From Oxytricha trifallax (Eukaryota; Ciliophora; Spirotrichea; Sporadotrichida; Oxytrichidae), in the NCBI GenBank assembly GCA_000711775.1, contig ARYC01000010.1:1-64000 (forward strand): a DNA stretch of 64,000 nucleotides. Direction: 5' to 3'. Below the pieces are notes generated by a model. The model searched no databases, had not been told where the DNA came from, and saw only the letters and a list, made by a program, of their open reading frames with translations. Numbering within the stretch: position 1 is the stretch's first letter; each line of letters starts with the position of its first letter. Shown piece by piece: positions 10,996 to 21,995 of this stretch. Position numbers and translations under genes: made by a program.

Positions 10996-11527
10996 GAATA
11001 CATTCGAATCGGGGAAATTTGAAATTAAAAATTTAAACAGCCATGATTTATAATAACTTTAGATATAATTATAGCTAGTGATTTAGAACTTAATCTGATC
11101 AATCTTAACTGCCTCTGATTTAAAATCTCCATCGCAGTTTGCAAATTTCTCTCTGAAATTTATATCTCTGATCTCTAAGTTTATCCCATTGTATTCTCTG
11201 ATTCTATCGACTTCACATGGCTGCCGCAAACTTCCAACGTCCTTATAAGGTCCCAGTATAGTATGACAATCTTTTGCAACTCCAACTATTTCATTCTTCC
11301 AAACTCTCCATATTTTTTTGGGAAAAAGTGAGACTTTGTGAGACTTTTTCTCACAATGTTAGACAATGTGTGATTTTGTGAAACTTTTTCCCACCATGTG
11401 AGACTTTTTGTGACTTTGTGCGATTTTTTAAAACACAAAGTGAGACTTTTAGGGAGCATGTGAGATTTTACAATTTTTTATTTTTCTCATCGCTTTGACA
11501 TTAATTTCCCTAATTTATGACAATTCT
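10996..11527. mobile_element. Possible diverged MITE-A copy
   Basis: The left end reads GAATACATTCGAATCGGGGA, nearly the terminal repeat of the MITE-A copies at 33214, 54807 and 62447. At about 11504-11527 a degenerate right end (AATTTCCCTAATTT) may be its partner. The interior does not match the other copies and carries the GTGAGACTTT array, so this may be a composite or a solo end. Confidence 0.35.
11325..11475. repeat. GTGAGACTTT repeat cluster
   Basis: Six or more variants of GTGAGACTTT(T) occur in about 150 bases, spaced irregularly, with a local inverted segment (AAAAAGTGAGAC...TTTTTCTCAC) able to fold back. Neighbouring DNA has no such motif. Confidence 0.7.
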
Positions 11528-11556
11528 AGATATGATTGTCATGCTTAATTTCTTGA

Positions 11557-12170
11557 TTGCTATTATTTCAGAACACATTACAGTGGTTTGGGGATTTGGA
11601 AGTTGATGCTAGTTGGATTGAAAACATGACCACTGTCGAAATTATTTAGTATTATTCTCGAGACATCTTTAGGATATCTTCCTTGGCAAAAACCAAAATT
11701 TTCAAAAATGGGACTGAAGTATCGATAACATTAATAACAACAGCAATAGCAGTAGTAGCAATAGCAGCAATACAATCTCAATAAATCACACTGTGCTTGA
11801 AATTCTTATGAATTTCAGCAATTTAAGAATATGACATCCTTGCTTAATTTCATCAACATCCTCATCATCATCTTCATTATTTAATCTCAGAATCTTAGCA
11901 TATAGTGTTATATATACATAAGAATTTCAAGCACAGTGTGATTTATTGAGATTGTATTGCTGCTATTGCTACTACTGCTATTGCTGTTGTTATTAATGTT
12001 ATCGATACTTCAGTCCCATTTTTGAAAATTTTGGTTTTTGCCAAGGAAGATATCCTGAAGATGTCTCGAGAATAATACTAAATAATTTCGACAGTGGTCA
12101 TGTTTTCAATCCAACTAGCATCAACTTCCAAATCCCCAAACCACTGTAATGTGTTCTGAAATAATAGCAA
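11557..12170. repeat. Long palindrome A (254-bp arms, 106-bp loop)
   Basis: 11557-11810 and 11917-12170 are inverted copies; by eye I find one mismatch (T/C, near 11671) in 254 bases. The loop 11811-11916 is rich in CAT/ATC triplets. The inner part of each arm holds imperfect CAG/CAA (or CTG/TTG) triplets. No target duplication or coding frame is evident. It could be a foldback element, a hairpin-forming germline sequence or an amplification chimera. Confidence 0.9.
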
Positions 12171-12449
12171 AATATCAAATTTTAATATTTTATATTTTTG
12201 AGTAGTTAAATCATATTAATAAATCTATTATGAAAAAATCAAATACATCCAATTTAATGATAGCGAATTATTGAGATATACAATTTGATCTTATTAGCTC
12301 TTACATCAGATTCTTTACAAGAGTGAATCGAAAGTGTGAATGCGAGGGGTTAGAGACCTCATTTGAGAATAGCAACCTCTCTTTCCTCGCTAACCCATGC
12401 AAAAGACTATATTATATCATAGTTTTAAATTGATATCAGAATTATAATT

Positions 12450-13400
12450 AAATTCCAAATAGTACAAAAGTTGACCCTGGTTCAAGAAAGCAGCAAGAAA
12501 ATGCAAATATTTTCCAATATGAATGTGTGTTAATTAGTTATTTGTGAGTGAATATTTGATAGAGAGAGATGTGGAAATCATAAAGATAGGTATTAAGATA
12601 GAAGAGTATGGTAGTGAAGACTTATATCGATGATGATGGTGTTTTGAAGGTATTATAAGATGAAAAAATAGAGAAGCTGCAACAGCAGTGTAAAAGTAAT
12701 TAATCAATTTAATTATAATAATAAAAATTTTATAAGCCTTGCTAACAATTTAGGAATTATTTTTATAATTATATTTTTATGTGAAAGAAATTTAAAAAAT
12801 ACAAAAATGGCTGGAGTTTTGGTATTTTATAGTACGATATTAATACGTTTTAATAACTCTTTATAAATTAAAAAGAATCATGCATATTTTTCAATTCAAG
12901 GATATTGGTAATTAGGGATGCTGATCACGAATACGATATTATTGCCCTATTCGGACAAGCCTTCATTGAGATCGAAGGCCTTGAACATTTTGAGTGGTAC
13001 GATAATGTGAATTGGAGCCTCAATTATGAAAGGAAAGCACCTTCCCTCTCTAACCTCAGCCAAAGGCAATATTACCATTTGTTTCATAGGGAAATAGAAT
13101 TTAGATTTGAAAAATATTAAGCTATTCAAAAGTTAGCTTTGGCTAGAGAAGGTAGCTAGAATATGCACATATTATCCTATATGAATGTGTGTTTTATCAA
13201 AGCAGCTTGGTGACTTAGGGGAAAAAGGAACAAAGATGGGTAGCAGCAGGAAGAGTATGGAGAAGGAGACTATAAAGTCAATGTAGAAGTTGAGTATGCT
13301 GGTGTTATGAAAGTGATGATAATGAAAGAACTGTATATAGAGCAGCTGCTGTTAACTGTCTCTTAGAATGTTTAATTAATTGCACAAGAAAATATTGAGT
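12450..13400 (+). CDS. Diverged duplicated coding blocks, unidentified
   Basis: Two related stretches occur about 650 bases apart. Each starts near AATATGAATGTGTGTT-like DNA (12515 and 13175) and contains GAAGAGTATGG (12603 and 13250). Between them a plus-strand ORF from 12905 is open with TAA/TAG as Gln and includes EIEGLEHFEWYDNVNWSLNY; near 13250 a second frame reads EEYGEGDYKVNVEVEYAG. The first copy carries in-frame TGA codons (about 12632), so it looks more decayed. The family is unrecognised. This may be a germline gene with a paralogous segment duplicate. Confidence 0.45.
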
Positions 13401-13459
13401 CTTAAATTTGGCATTAATTGCATTATTGGGAAAAAATTGTTTAAAATCACAAATTTGGC

Positions 13460-13476
13460 TTGGGGTTTTGGGGTTT
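13460..13476 (+). repeat. Internal G4T4G4 telomere-like tract
   Basis: TTGGGGTTTTGGGGTTT matches the spirotrich telomeric unit G4T4. It is isolated, lies just upstream of the retroelement-like copy RT-A1, and is not followed by the rest of a TBE terminal repeat. Confidence 0.7.
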
Positions 13477-13575
13477 ATAAATTCAGAGTTCGGCTAAGAA
13501 GTCTTAGTAGCCTCAACCCCCCTCCCCATTAAAACATCAGTTAACTTTGATAACATCTAGTTACAAAGAAATAAC

Positions 13576-14565
13576 ATGAGATGGACTTCACTTCCAGCAA
13601 TCATGAAAGCCAAGACTGAAACAATTCTAAACCTCAAGAAGGTGATAGATGAAGTCTCTATTAAAGAGACCAGTCTCTTTTCCCTTGTATAAAAATGCAG
13701 GGACACAACAGACGTAATACTAAATGAATCTATTCCGCTAAGTCAAGAAGAGCTACAAGGCTAACAAATCAAATGCCTTAACGTCTTTTAGTCACACGTT
13801 AACTTACTTTTTGTTATGATTCTAAAAATTTAGAAATACAACTAAACTAAAGAACTAGGTCATATCCATGACATAGCGAAAGCTACAAAAAACAAGAACT
13901 TTGAATACCACTTCAGAGAAGAAAGATTCTAGGCCCTAATCCATTAATTTGCCTTCACTATTAAATACCCCTATGTAATACAAGAATCTACCTTCAAAGT
14001 AGCAAACCTAGCTATTAAGTTACTCGGAAACCTAGTCAACCAAGGGGGTCTCAAACACAAACCACCCTAATCATAAGTAAGACAACAACTAGCAATAGTG
14101 GAACAAAGAGAGAGATCAGTGTTTGAAGACGTAAAAATGGCAGAAGAAGTGCCAGTTCAAATAGACACGTCAATCAAGCCAGGAAACAAACCTAAGTTCA
14201 ATTCCACAACCAATGACGTAACACACCAGAAAAGTCTGACCAGTATACTTTCATCTGATCAGATAAGCACAGAAATTAAACAAAACTTAGACAAGGTCCA
14301 TACTATTCACGAAGTTAACCACAGACTCCAAAGCAACTCTAGTTCAATGTACTAGGTGATACTAAATATTAAATGGATGATATAATTTAAAAAAATCTAT
14401 CATTACAATCAAACTAACAAGTTAAATGGTACTTCGCCAAATTAAAGAACAAATTTTGGCACGAACTAAACGCGGAGGAAAAAGAAGAATTCAAACTCTT
14501 CGTAACACCAGACTTCACAAAGATCAATCTCAACATTCAAAAATCAACGTCAGAAAATACCATGA
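13576..14565 (+). CDS. RT-A1 ORF1, unknown protein
   Basis: Opens at ATG 13576 and runs to TGA at 14563 if TAA/TAG are Gln (329 residues). Its last third overlaps ORF2 in another frame and may not be used. It starts MRWTSLPAIMKAKTE. A middle region (FTIKYPYVIQESTFKVANLA) resembles the equivalent part of the copy at 59.5 kb (FKIKEWHLRLVLNTSHIANV), which supports a real conserved protein. A polar, Lys/Gln/Ser-rich C-terminal part follows (TSILSSDQISTEIKQNLDKV). No known domain is recognised. By position it could be an ORF1/gag-like nucleic-acid-binding protein; that is inference only. Confidence 0.5.
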
Positions 14566-14870
14566 TTGTTCTTTATGCCGACGCCAAATGATATGGCTAC
14601 GACTAACTTAAAAATTAAATATTCCCACACCTACAATAAATTTCAATGTTCAGAGCTAAACCCAAGAGTGTCCAAATTGGAGGCACTCATAAAATTGAAC
14701 TAAAATTTAAGAAAGGGGAAGACATGAGCGTCTTCCTATACAATTGGCATAGAGAGAAAGTAACCAACAACAAATTTTGGAAAGGAGTTACTAGATGGAA
14801 GAGAAAGAAGATTCTGGATATCCACATTAAGACGAAAATAGTCTACGGAAGACCAGATTACTTAAAATGA
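14373..14870 (+). CDS. RT-A1 ORF2, unknown protein, one internal TGA
   Basis: ATG 14373 to TGA 14868, 165 codons. TAA/TAG read as Gln throughout; codon 73 is TGA (14589). The protein is charged, with five TGG-coded Trp and a basic C-terminus (FWKGVTRWKRKKILDIHIKT). The final TGA sits directly before the conserved tail (AAAGGGCTAG), as in the copy at 60376, which supports it as the real terminator. The internal TGA is then probably a nonsense mutation (a Trp TGG to TGA change would do). I do not recognise the family, and it is not clearly related to ORF2 of the 59.5-kb copy. Confidence 0.5.
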
Positions 14871-15390
14871 AAAGGGCTAGACCCTTATATATATATACTA
14901 AAACATATATCAGATCGGGGGCCTCAGAGACCTCAGTGTGATCTAATTATTATTATTATTATTGGCATTTACCACTATTTTTTTCCCCCTTTAACTTATT
15001 TTTATTTATATTGCATTTTACATAATCCCAATTTTTTTTAATGTTTCTTGACCTTAAATTCAAATGTTTTTTTCATTTTAAAATCATTTTTATATGGTTA
15101 TAGCCTTCGATATAGACTAATCTAAACTCGTGTATTATCCTTGTTTAGCTTAACTACTTTCTTGTGATCGGTAACATGAAGTTTTCAATCTCTAATAGTT
15201 TTTCTAGAACTTAAGCCTTTTAGATCCTGTTGATTAATTAAAAATTTATAGTGTTTTCCAAATCTACCCTTCGCTAGTATTAAATACCCTACTTATCAAG
15301 AACATTTTTAAATTGAATTATGATTTACCTATTGAGTACTCGTAGACGTTTGGAATTTCTTTTTTCATTGATATTGTCACATTAAAGATG

Positions 15391-15894
15391 TTGGGGGGGA
15401 AAAGTTTCCTGCACCGTTTTATGATAAAAAAATTTTTTGGGAAGTTTCCTGCACTTTTTTAAAAAATATTTTTTTCAATAAAAAAATATTTTTATTACAA
15501 CTATAATGCAACTTCCGAACGAATTTTATTGAATTAATTATACTTAATTTAATAATCAATTAGTCAATAAATCATTTTAGATTCCAATCTTTGACATATT
15601 TCATCTGATATCTTTTGGTTTTTGTATCTTAGCCATTATATTGTCCTCTCATTTTTAAAGCAATTCTAAGTATTTTATCCAATTATTATTTAAATTTCAA
15701 TTCAATTTATATGTTCTTTTAAAATTTATATAAAGTTAGACTATATTTTTTGAACTACTTTTATTATGTATAAAAATTCTATTAATATAAGTGAGTCATA
15801 AAAAATTTTAATTTTATGATTAATATTAAATTTTACATAAAATAAAAAAAAAGTGCAGGAAACTTCCTCGAGTGCAGGAAACTTTCCCCCCCAA
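15391..15894. mobile_element. MITE-B copy 1 (504 bp)
   Basis: Terminal inverted repeats begin TTGGGGGGGAAA and each contains two copies of AGTTTCCTGCAC (left at about 15402 and 15442; right, inverted, at about 15852 and 15872). The element is flanked by a 4-bp duplication GATG (15387-15390 and 15895-15898). The interior is AT-rich and non-coding. A second copy starts at 63676. It is a non-autonomous inverted-repeat element of unknown superfamily. Confidence 0.85.
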
Positions 15895-16131
15895 GATGCT
15901 ATAGCTGTTAAAATCGGAGATCGTTAATTTAAAATTTATTATTAATAATTTCTCATAATTATTTTAATTAAATCCTGGTTGCTTTTTGGTAGAAGGGCGA
16001 GCTGCTAGTATTGCTACTACAGGACTCTTATCATATTTTAAAAATCAACCTGAGTTTTAAGAAATTTATTAAGTATATTAAATATAAATAAGTCTAATTT
16101 AATTTTATTCTCTACTCTCTCCACCTAATTA

Positions 16132-17374
16132 ATGCTGCTTGAAGATCAACGAATGTTCTCTATGAAGAAAAGAAGGTCGTCCTCCTCCCTCCAGCCCTCA
16201 TCAATGACACCGTTGCTACTCTTCGCCTACGGAATGCAGGCCCTGCCGATGGTGCCTGCCGCCAACTTTAAGGAATGCCTACAAAGCCTGCTAGATATTA
16301 TGATAAACCACTTCTGCCAACCTGCGATGATCTCTGGAATAATTCAAGCCATCCTTTTCCAGAAGAATACAGACTACTATGGTCTCCACGAGCAAGAGTA
16401 GATTGAGATAAAATTCATGGCCAGAAAGCTCTTCCCACGTATCTAGATCAAAGAGATGAGTTTATAGATTCAAGGCGGAACCAATAAAGATGAGACAATG
16501 ATGGACAATATGAGAAGAATAGATTAAAGCCATTCAATCTTAAAAGATGGGGAACAAATCTTCAACTTCAAAACGATAAGGTTATAGGGGTTGGGATATA
16601 CTTCAGAAAGGTTTGTTGAGGGAGTAATAGTTCCCTTGTCCCTTACACTCTTCTCCAGATTTGGCAAAGGTACCAGAAAAAACCTCTAAGCATCTAGAAG
16701 ATTTCCTTTAGTGACCAGTGATATCCCTTATAGAAAATCTCGTTTAGATTAATAGAAATTGATTCAGAACTTAAATGAAATACTTCTACTCACATCATTA
16801 ACCTTGGGAAGAAATTTCATTTGGCTTAGATTAAATCATTTCAAAAAGTGACAGTAAAACATTGAAGCGCCTGAGTCTGCAAGTTGTGTGATGTCCACCA
16901 CAATCAAGAGGTATGCATGAATTAAATATTTGAATTTTTTCAGAGATTAAGTTATTTAAAATGAATTTATACAGTTGCACTGAGCAAGTTACTGTTCTGG
17001 GGATGACATGTCTCTGCAGTTTTCAATCTCTACCGATTGAAGACAGTGTCAGTTCAGGATGATAAGGGCGAGAAAAGCTACGTTCTTGTTTAGAAATGAG
17101 GTTATAAGATTCATTATCTGTTTCTGAGAAATCAACTATGACTACACTTTCAATAACATTGACTTGAAAGACTGCTTGATGATTGTTAATAGAGAACACA
17201 ACCCAGAGCTCTCAGTATTTTTATTACTTAGCCCTTGACCTCTAAGATTTGAAGGATATAATCAGACCAATCTCTAATGACCTACCTCGCTCTTCTAGAT
17301 GCTACTATAAGATATCAAAAGTAAAGCGGTTATTAAATAAAAGAATAAGAAGCTGAATTAAGATGAGTAGTATA

Positions 17375-17409
<35 letters not shown>

Positions 17410-17715
17410 TGATAACATTGAGGTCTCTGGGGACCCCAAATCTATTCTTAATGAATTAAGATAAGGGACTAGCCCTTTTAAAGTTAGTTATTTAAGAAAT
17501 CATCTTATCTGGGCAATCGAAGATGAGTAGTAAGTCAAATAGAGAATGACATTTAAAATGCTGAACTTGAAGAGGGTTACTCACCCAGAGAGCTAAAAGC
17601 TCCTGACTCAAGTGGCAAAAATTAAAACCTCGACAATAGACAATGAAAACTTGGAATTTATAAGATTCAAATCGTTCCAGTTACGATTACAATTCCGTAT
17701 CATAAAATCAATAAA
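16132..17715 (+). CDS. Unidentified ciliate gene split by a retroelement tail
   Basis: ATG 16132 opens a frame that passes through TAG at 16399 and several more TAA/TAG as Gln to a TGA near 16846, more than 230 codons. It includes FKECLQSLLDIMINHFCQ and ERFVEGVIVPLSLTLFSRFG. A later block ends near 17715, after RVTHPESQKLLTQVAKIKTS. That last block is continuous only if 17373-17532 (an insertion plus one copy of its target duplication) is removed: DIKSKAVIKQKNKKLNQDEQ then joins VKQRMTFKMLNLKRV in frame. Intervening parts (16850-17280) switch frame and hold TGA codons, consistent with eliminated segments or decay. The family is not recognised. Confidence 0.5.
17373..17519 (-). mobile_element. 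RT-A tail, 5'-truncated insertion with 13-bp TSD
   Basis: On the minus strand this 147-bp piece has AAAAGGGCTAGTCCC, then GGGGTCCCCAGAGACCTCAATG, then a long ATT microsatellite (17373-17408 on the plus strand as TAA). It is flanked by AAGATGAGTAGTA at 17360-17372 and 17520-17532. Severe 5' truncation, a microsatellite 3' end and a 13-bp duplication are the marks of target-primed reverse transcription as in LINE/SINE insertion. Confidence 0.85.
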
Positions 17716-17729
17716 AGACACTTAGTGAT

Positions 17730-20077
17730 AATCTACATGAAAATTATCATTACCAACGCTCTTTATATCTAAATTAAAACTTTTCAAACTTCCTCAATTT
17801 TCAAATTTCTATCTTTTATTAGTAAATGAGAGGGCTTTTTTGTTTTCAAAGTGAGAATATTTTATGGAAACTTTTTATTATCTTGTGAAATTAGAGAATT
17901 GAATGCTATATGTTTTCAATGTCATTTTTGATTTAATGAAATGTGAGCGCTTACTCGGGCTAAAAGGATATTAAAGTATCAAGTATTAATTTTGATGCTG
18001 AATATCTTAAATTTAGTTTCTTGTGATATCTACAATAGATTTATCTCTTTGAAATACCAAAAAAGCAATCTTTTAAATCTTAGTAGAACTATATATTGCA
18101 CATCAAAGTTCTCTTAATTATTCAGAATTTATGGTTTTAAGAAGACTATTTAATGGACTATGTTTTATCTAAAAACTTTAAAACTGTGTAATTTGGAATT
18201 ATTTATTTAATCTAGTATATATATATATATATATTTTTAATTTAATCTTTGTCAGTAATATTAAATTCAAATATGAGCAAATTTAAGCATAAAAATAGTT
18301 TAGAATCTAATAGTTCATATTTTATAAATCTTAGTCTTATAATTGCTAATTTTATTACATAACAACTATTATTGCCATGAATTTCTTTATATTATCAATT
18401 TTATAAGTTCATAATTTAAATCTGTATTTATTATTATTCTTAAATTTATATAATTTAATATAATGAATCTGAAATTCATGCATAAGTAGGCTAAAAAAAT
18501 TAATAATTATAAATGAAACTTAATTTAATTTTTATAATTTAATTAATTTTAATTTGCTATTTAAGTGAGAACTTAATAATTTAGGTTTAGCATTAACAGC
18601 AATATTTTGCATTATTGTTTGATTTAATAATTTTGAATTTTAAATTAAAACAAAGTAAGTCTATTAATGATGAGAAAATAAGCAAGTCATTGAGAAATTA
18701 TGTGAACCATTAACAAAGCAATAATTTAGAGAAGCTAAATGGCAAAGAATCCATTTCACTCATCATTAATCTTTTCAACTATTAAATCTTAAACAGATAT
18801 AGCAATGATCAACTACCTACGCCTAAGCAATTATACTTTTCCTTATTTCTTCTACTAAAGGAGACGCTAGAATATGCTGGAATTTTTGATGTTGAAAAGC
18901 ACTAAGGTGAGGAATATTAAACTAGCACTTATTTGCCGCTATTACTGATTCTGATGACTCAGCTAGAATGCACAGCTCCTTTTTTAGTAGTCTTAAACCA
19001 TCCGATCTTATATAAAATTAGCGAGTTAATTGCTCTAATTTTCTTGTTACTTGATTGGTCAACATCATGAAAAGAAACGATAATTCATTCAAGAGAGTTA
19101 CATATCGGCTGGGGTTACAGAAAACTCGCAAGCAAGATGTTATTAAAGTTTCTTCTTTGAGAAGAGATATAGAATGAAGTAATTGCTTTTTTAAAAAAAA
19201 AAGAAATTTAAATCATTTAAAGATTAAAAACGGCATAAACTCAAAGAATAAATTTATCAACTGAAAAATAATTTTATGTGAATAACAACCTGATTATTGA
19301 ATTACTTATGAAATTTCAGAATGTTCTATGTAATTATTTTTTGCAAGGTCAAATTATAGGAAAGACATTAACCTTATCTATTTTAGCATAAAAATCAATG
19401 TAATCGAGCCACTTACAACTCTAATTGGTACAGTCACTCTTTGCAACATCTTATAATTCATTTATTACAATACAAAACTTGATGGAGTCAAAGTATTTAA
19501 AAAATTTTAAAATTAAAGATATTAAATATTGAAAAGACTAAACTACTTCATTAACTTCTTAAATGCAAAGACTAAACTACTTCATTAACTTTTTAAATGC
19601 AGCATTTAATCCTTATTAAAAATAGGTACAGGTTCAAGAAGAAATACTTCCTCCTTTTTGGAAATGGGGATTGAAATTTGAAACAAAGTATTCTAAGCCA
19701 CATTATAGTTCACCCAGTTACATCATTAATTTATTTATTATTGGTAAAATTTGATATAGTTGTTCATATAATAATTTTTTATATATACTTATAATATATC
19801 ATAAATTTAAAGGATAAAGTGCTAGTATCTAATTAATACGTTTAATAGTTAAGTAATTCCCTTTCTTATTCTTTGTGTAAAAATACTCTTAGAATCTTTA
19901 TAGTTCATGTCTTTCTTATTGTTCAATAATTTCTTTGACATCCCAGAGCATCCTCCTATTCCCTCTATTTATTAGTGTGAGGGACTTAGTGGTTTAATTT
20001 GCTCTTTGAAACCCTTTTTAGAACCTGAATAGATAAATAATAGCTCTTTTTGTTATAATAAAGAGCTAAGCAATTGC
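17730..20077. other. AT-rich region with a possible coding block and small repeats
   Basis: Mostly non-coding by eye. A (TA)n tract lies near 18216-18234. At 18815-19060 the plus strand gives a coherent but unassigned reading with TAA as Gln (LKETLEYAGIFDVEKHQGEE followed by a hydrophobic stretch), then a TGA; this could be one germline coding segment. A 34-bp tandem duplication lies at 19533-19600. Confidence 0.35.
19533..19600. repeat. 34-bp tandem duplication
   Basis: Two adjacent 34-base units beginning AAAGACTAAACTACTTCATT (19533-19566 and 19567-19600) differ at one base. No gene overlaps. Confidence 0.9.
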
Positions 20078-20183
20078 ATTCAAAACCTCAAAACCTCTTA
20101 ATGAGGTTTATAAGTGCTTTGTTTTGTAGGGTAAAGTTGGGGTTTTATTAGGTTTAGTAGAGAAATTAGGTCAGTTTGCAAAA

Positions 20184-20380
20184 TGAGAAATAAAAATTAT
20201 CGATCTTTATGGTCTATTTATGATGAAAAATATTTAGATTTATTACTTAAGATTAGGTATGGAACAAGTATTAATATAGACTAAGTCAAACCTATGCTGA
20301 GTTATGCAGCAATAGCAAATCTCTTACACAAGAGTGCTTCAACTGTGAGTTATCACTGCTTACTATCTGTTTAGCTCTAT
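20184..20380 (+). pseudogene. TBE transposase, N-terminal remnant
   Basis: ATG 20184, 26 bases inside the left terminal repeat. The first 58 or so codons read as the TBE 42-kDa transposase N-terminus: a charged start, YGTSINID, a TAG-coded Gln, then SYAAIANLLHKSASTVSYHC, which fits a helix-turn-helix that would bind the ends. After about 20360 the similarity stops and the next 300 bases give only degraded frames. The DDE catalytic core seen in the copy at 55.4 kb is missing, so an internal deletion removed it. Confidence 0.8.
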
Positions 20381-20659
20381 AATTGAGATTCTTTATAAAA
20401 TCATGCAAGAAAATAAAAGTTCGAAACAGAATTGAGGTGAGGTACTTTTTCGGAGTTTTTAGACTTCACGACTCGCCACATCATTTTTGATTGCCATGTC
20501 AACTAACTTCAGATAAGTCTTCATCACGACTAAGATTGATGGTTTGATTTTAGTATTAAATAGTGAATATGCTCAATTTAATTTTGAGATTAATCATTTA
20601 CTACAATTAATAAGTTTTATACTTAAATTAATGAATAATTTCACATATTAAACGAACCC

Positions 20660-21430
20660 TTAAAAGGATTAGGCTACTCTTTCTTTTCTTCTTCTGGTGC
20701 TTAACTAGGACCCACGTTTCGTCTCTTTGTACCAGCGCCAGCATCTATGTTCATTTCATCATGCTTTGAAACTTCATTATAAAGTCTCTTGCTAACTTAA
20801 TGAATGATTTGAGACTTTCTCTCTCTTTGAACCTTTTCATTTTCTTTCATATAGAATATACCAGTTCCTGGTTCCTCTACAAATTTATATACTAAAGCTT
20901 ACTAGAGTGATAAGGATGCTTCTTGAGCTCTGCAAGCCAGGTATCGCTTATTAGCATACCTTGCTTCTATTAATCCTCAGGAGAAATAGAATAGTGCTTC
21001 TTATGAGCTTCTTCTAAAATTTCTCTGGGATAACTTTCTCTCAAAGTACCAAGAAAACCAAAGAAAAAACTCCTTCTGGAAGTTTGTTAGAGAGCTGTTT
21101 CTTATTAGAGAGGTAAACTACCAACTCTTCATCTTTCATAGCATCCTCATAGAGATTAGTGACAGATATCTCTGGGTAGTTTGGTATTTCTATCAACTTA
21201 ATCTCTTAGTTTTCAAAGGCTTTCTTTTCATCACAGAGCATAGCTTTTAAGAATGATATTTTGGTACCTTCCATCGTTGGAAGGAACAGACCAACTGCAT
21301 ATTATGCTGATTATCATCAATTTATTTTACCATGTTAAGTGAGGTATCGATAGAGACCTTCCTTGCTCCTGAATCTTGAGGTCATTTCTTGGGCCTCCAC
21401 CCTTTTCATTGTAGCACTCATTGATTCCAT
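20660..21430 (-). pseudogene. TBE 22-kDa-type ORF, frameshifted
   Basis: ATG at 21430. The first 38 codons include RVEAQEMTSRFRSKEGLYRY. After a TGA the similarity resumes in another frame as ISFLKAMLCDEKKAFEN, QEIKLIEIPNYPEISVTNLY and DAMKDEELVVYL, then a further frame change before LRESYPREILEEAHKKH. This is the conserved minus-strand ORF of TBEs, whose function is unknown. The copy at 56.5 kb carries the same protein (SSFKTKEDLYRYF, AILCDEKKAFKN). At least two frameshifts break this copy. Confidence 0.75.
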
Positions 21431-21995
21431 CTTTGTTTCTCTCCCTGTTAATAAATTTCAAGTTTTAATTTATAGACTTCTGGATCCTATTGTTTAAAAA
21501 TCTTACTATTAAATATGTGCATCTTAAAGGAGGTCAACCCTGTATAAATACGTGGAGAAAGTTAGTAAAAGCTGTAACAAATTTCAGAGATGGATCTCCA
21601 TTTTTATCAATTTAGTTCAATTAAATTAGTACTAAAATAGTTTAAATTTAATTAGTACTGGTACTAAATTCGTTTTATTTTAATTGGTATCAATTTAATA
21701 GTACCAAAACTTTATTAGTACCAAGTTTTAATCCAGTGAGGTTTTAATGGAAAAGTTCTAATCTGGTTCAAAATAATTGATACCAGTACCAACCTAGGAT
21801 TTTGCAAAGTTAGTATCAAATTCAAAATTATTAAGACTATAATAACAAAAGTTATAGTTATAAACTGAGTATAAATATTAATTTTTAGAGGTGAGATCAA
21901 ACCATTATTAATGCTGTGGCAACTCCTACATAGTACAGCTATAGCTATAGAGCTTGTAAGAGCTTTATAATAGAAATTTAAATTTGAATTTAAAC

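Larger units (their letters stand above)
13480..14963 (+). mobile_element. Retroelement-like copy RT-A1
   Basis: The body carries two overlapping ciliate-coded ORFs and a 3' tail at 14870-14963: AAAAGGGCTAGACCC, an AT spacer, GGGGGCCTCAGAGACCTCA, then TGATCTAATT(ATT)n. The tail is shared with copies at 8171, 17373 and 61034. A possible 8-bp duplication, TTGGCATT, flanks the tail end (14961-14968) and recurs near 13417; if real, the element begins near 13425 and includes the G4T4 tract. The microsatellite tail resembles that of non-LTR retrotransposons, but no reverse transcriptase is present, so this would be a non-autonomous or truncated member. Confidence 0.6.

Noticed and set aside
14580..14600. 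YADA in RT-A1 ORF2 as a reverse-transcriptase YxDD box
   Set aside because: The second Asp is absent and no flanking reverse-transcriptase motifs are seen.
18216..18234. TA microsatellite as an element end
   Set aside because: A simple TA run with no flanking duplication or tail motif.
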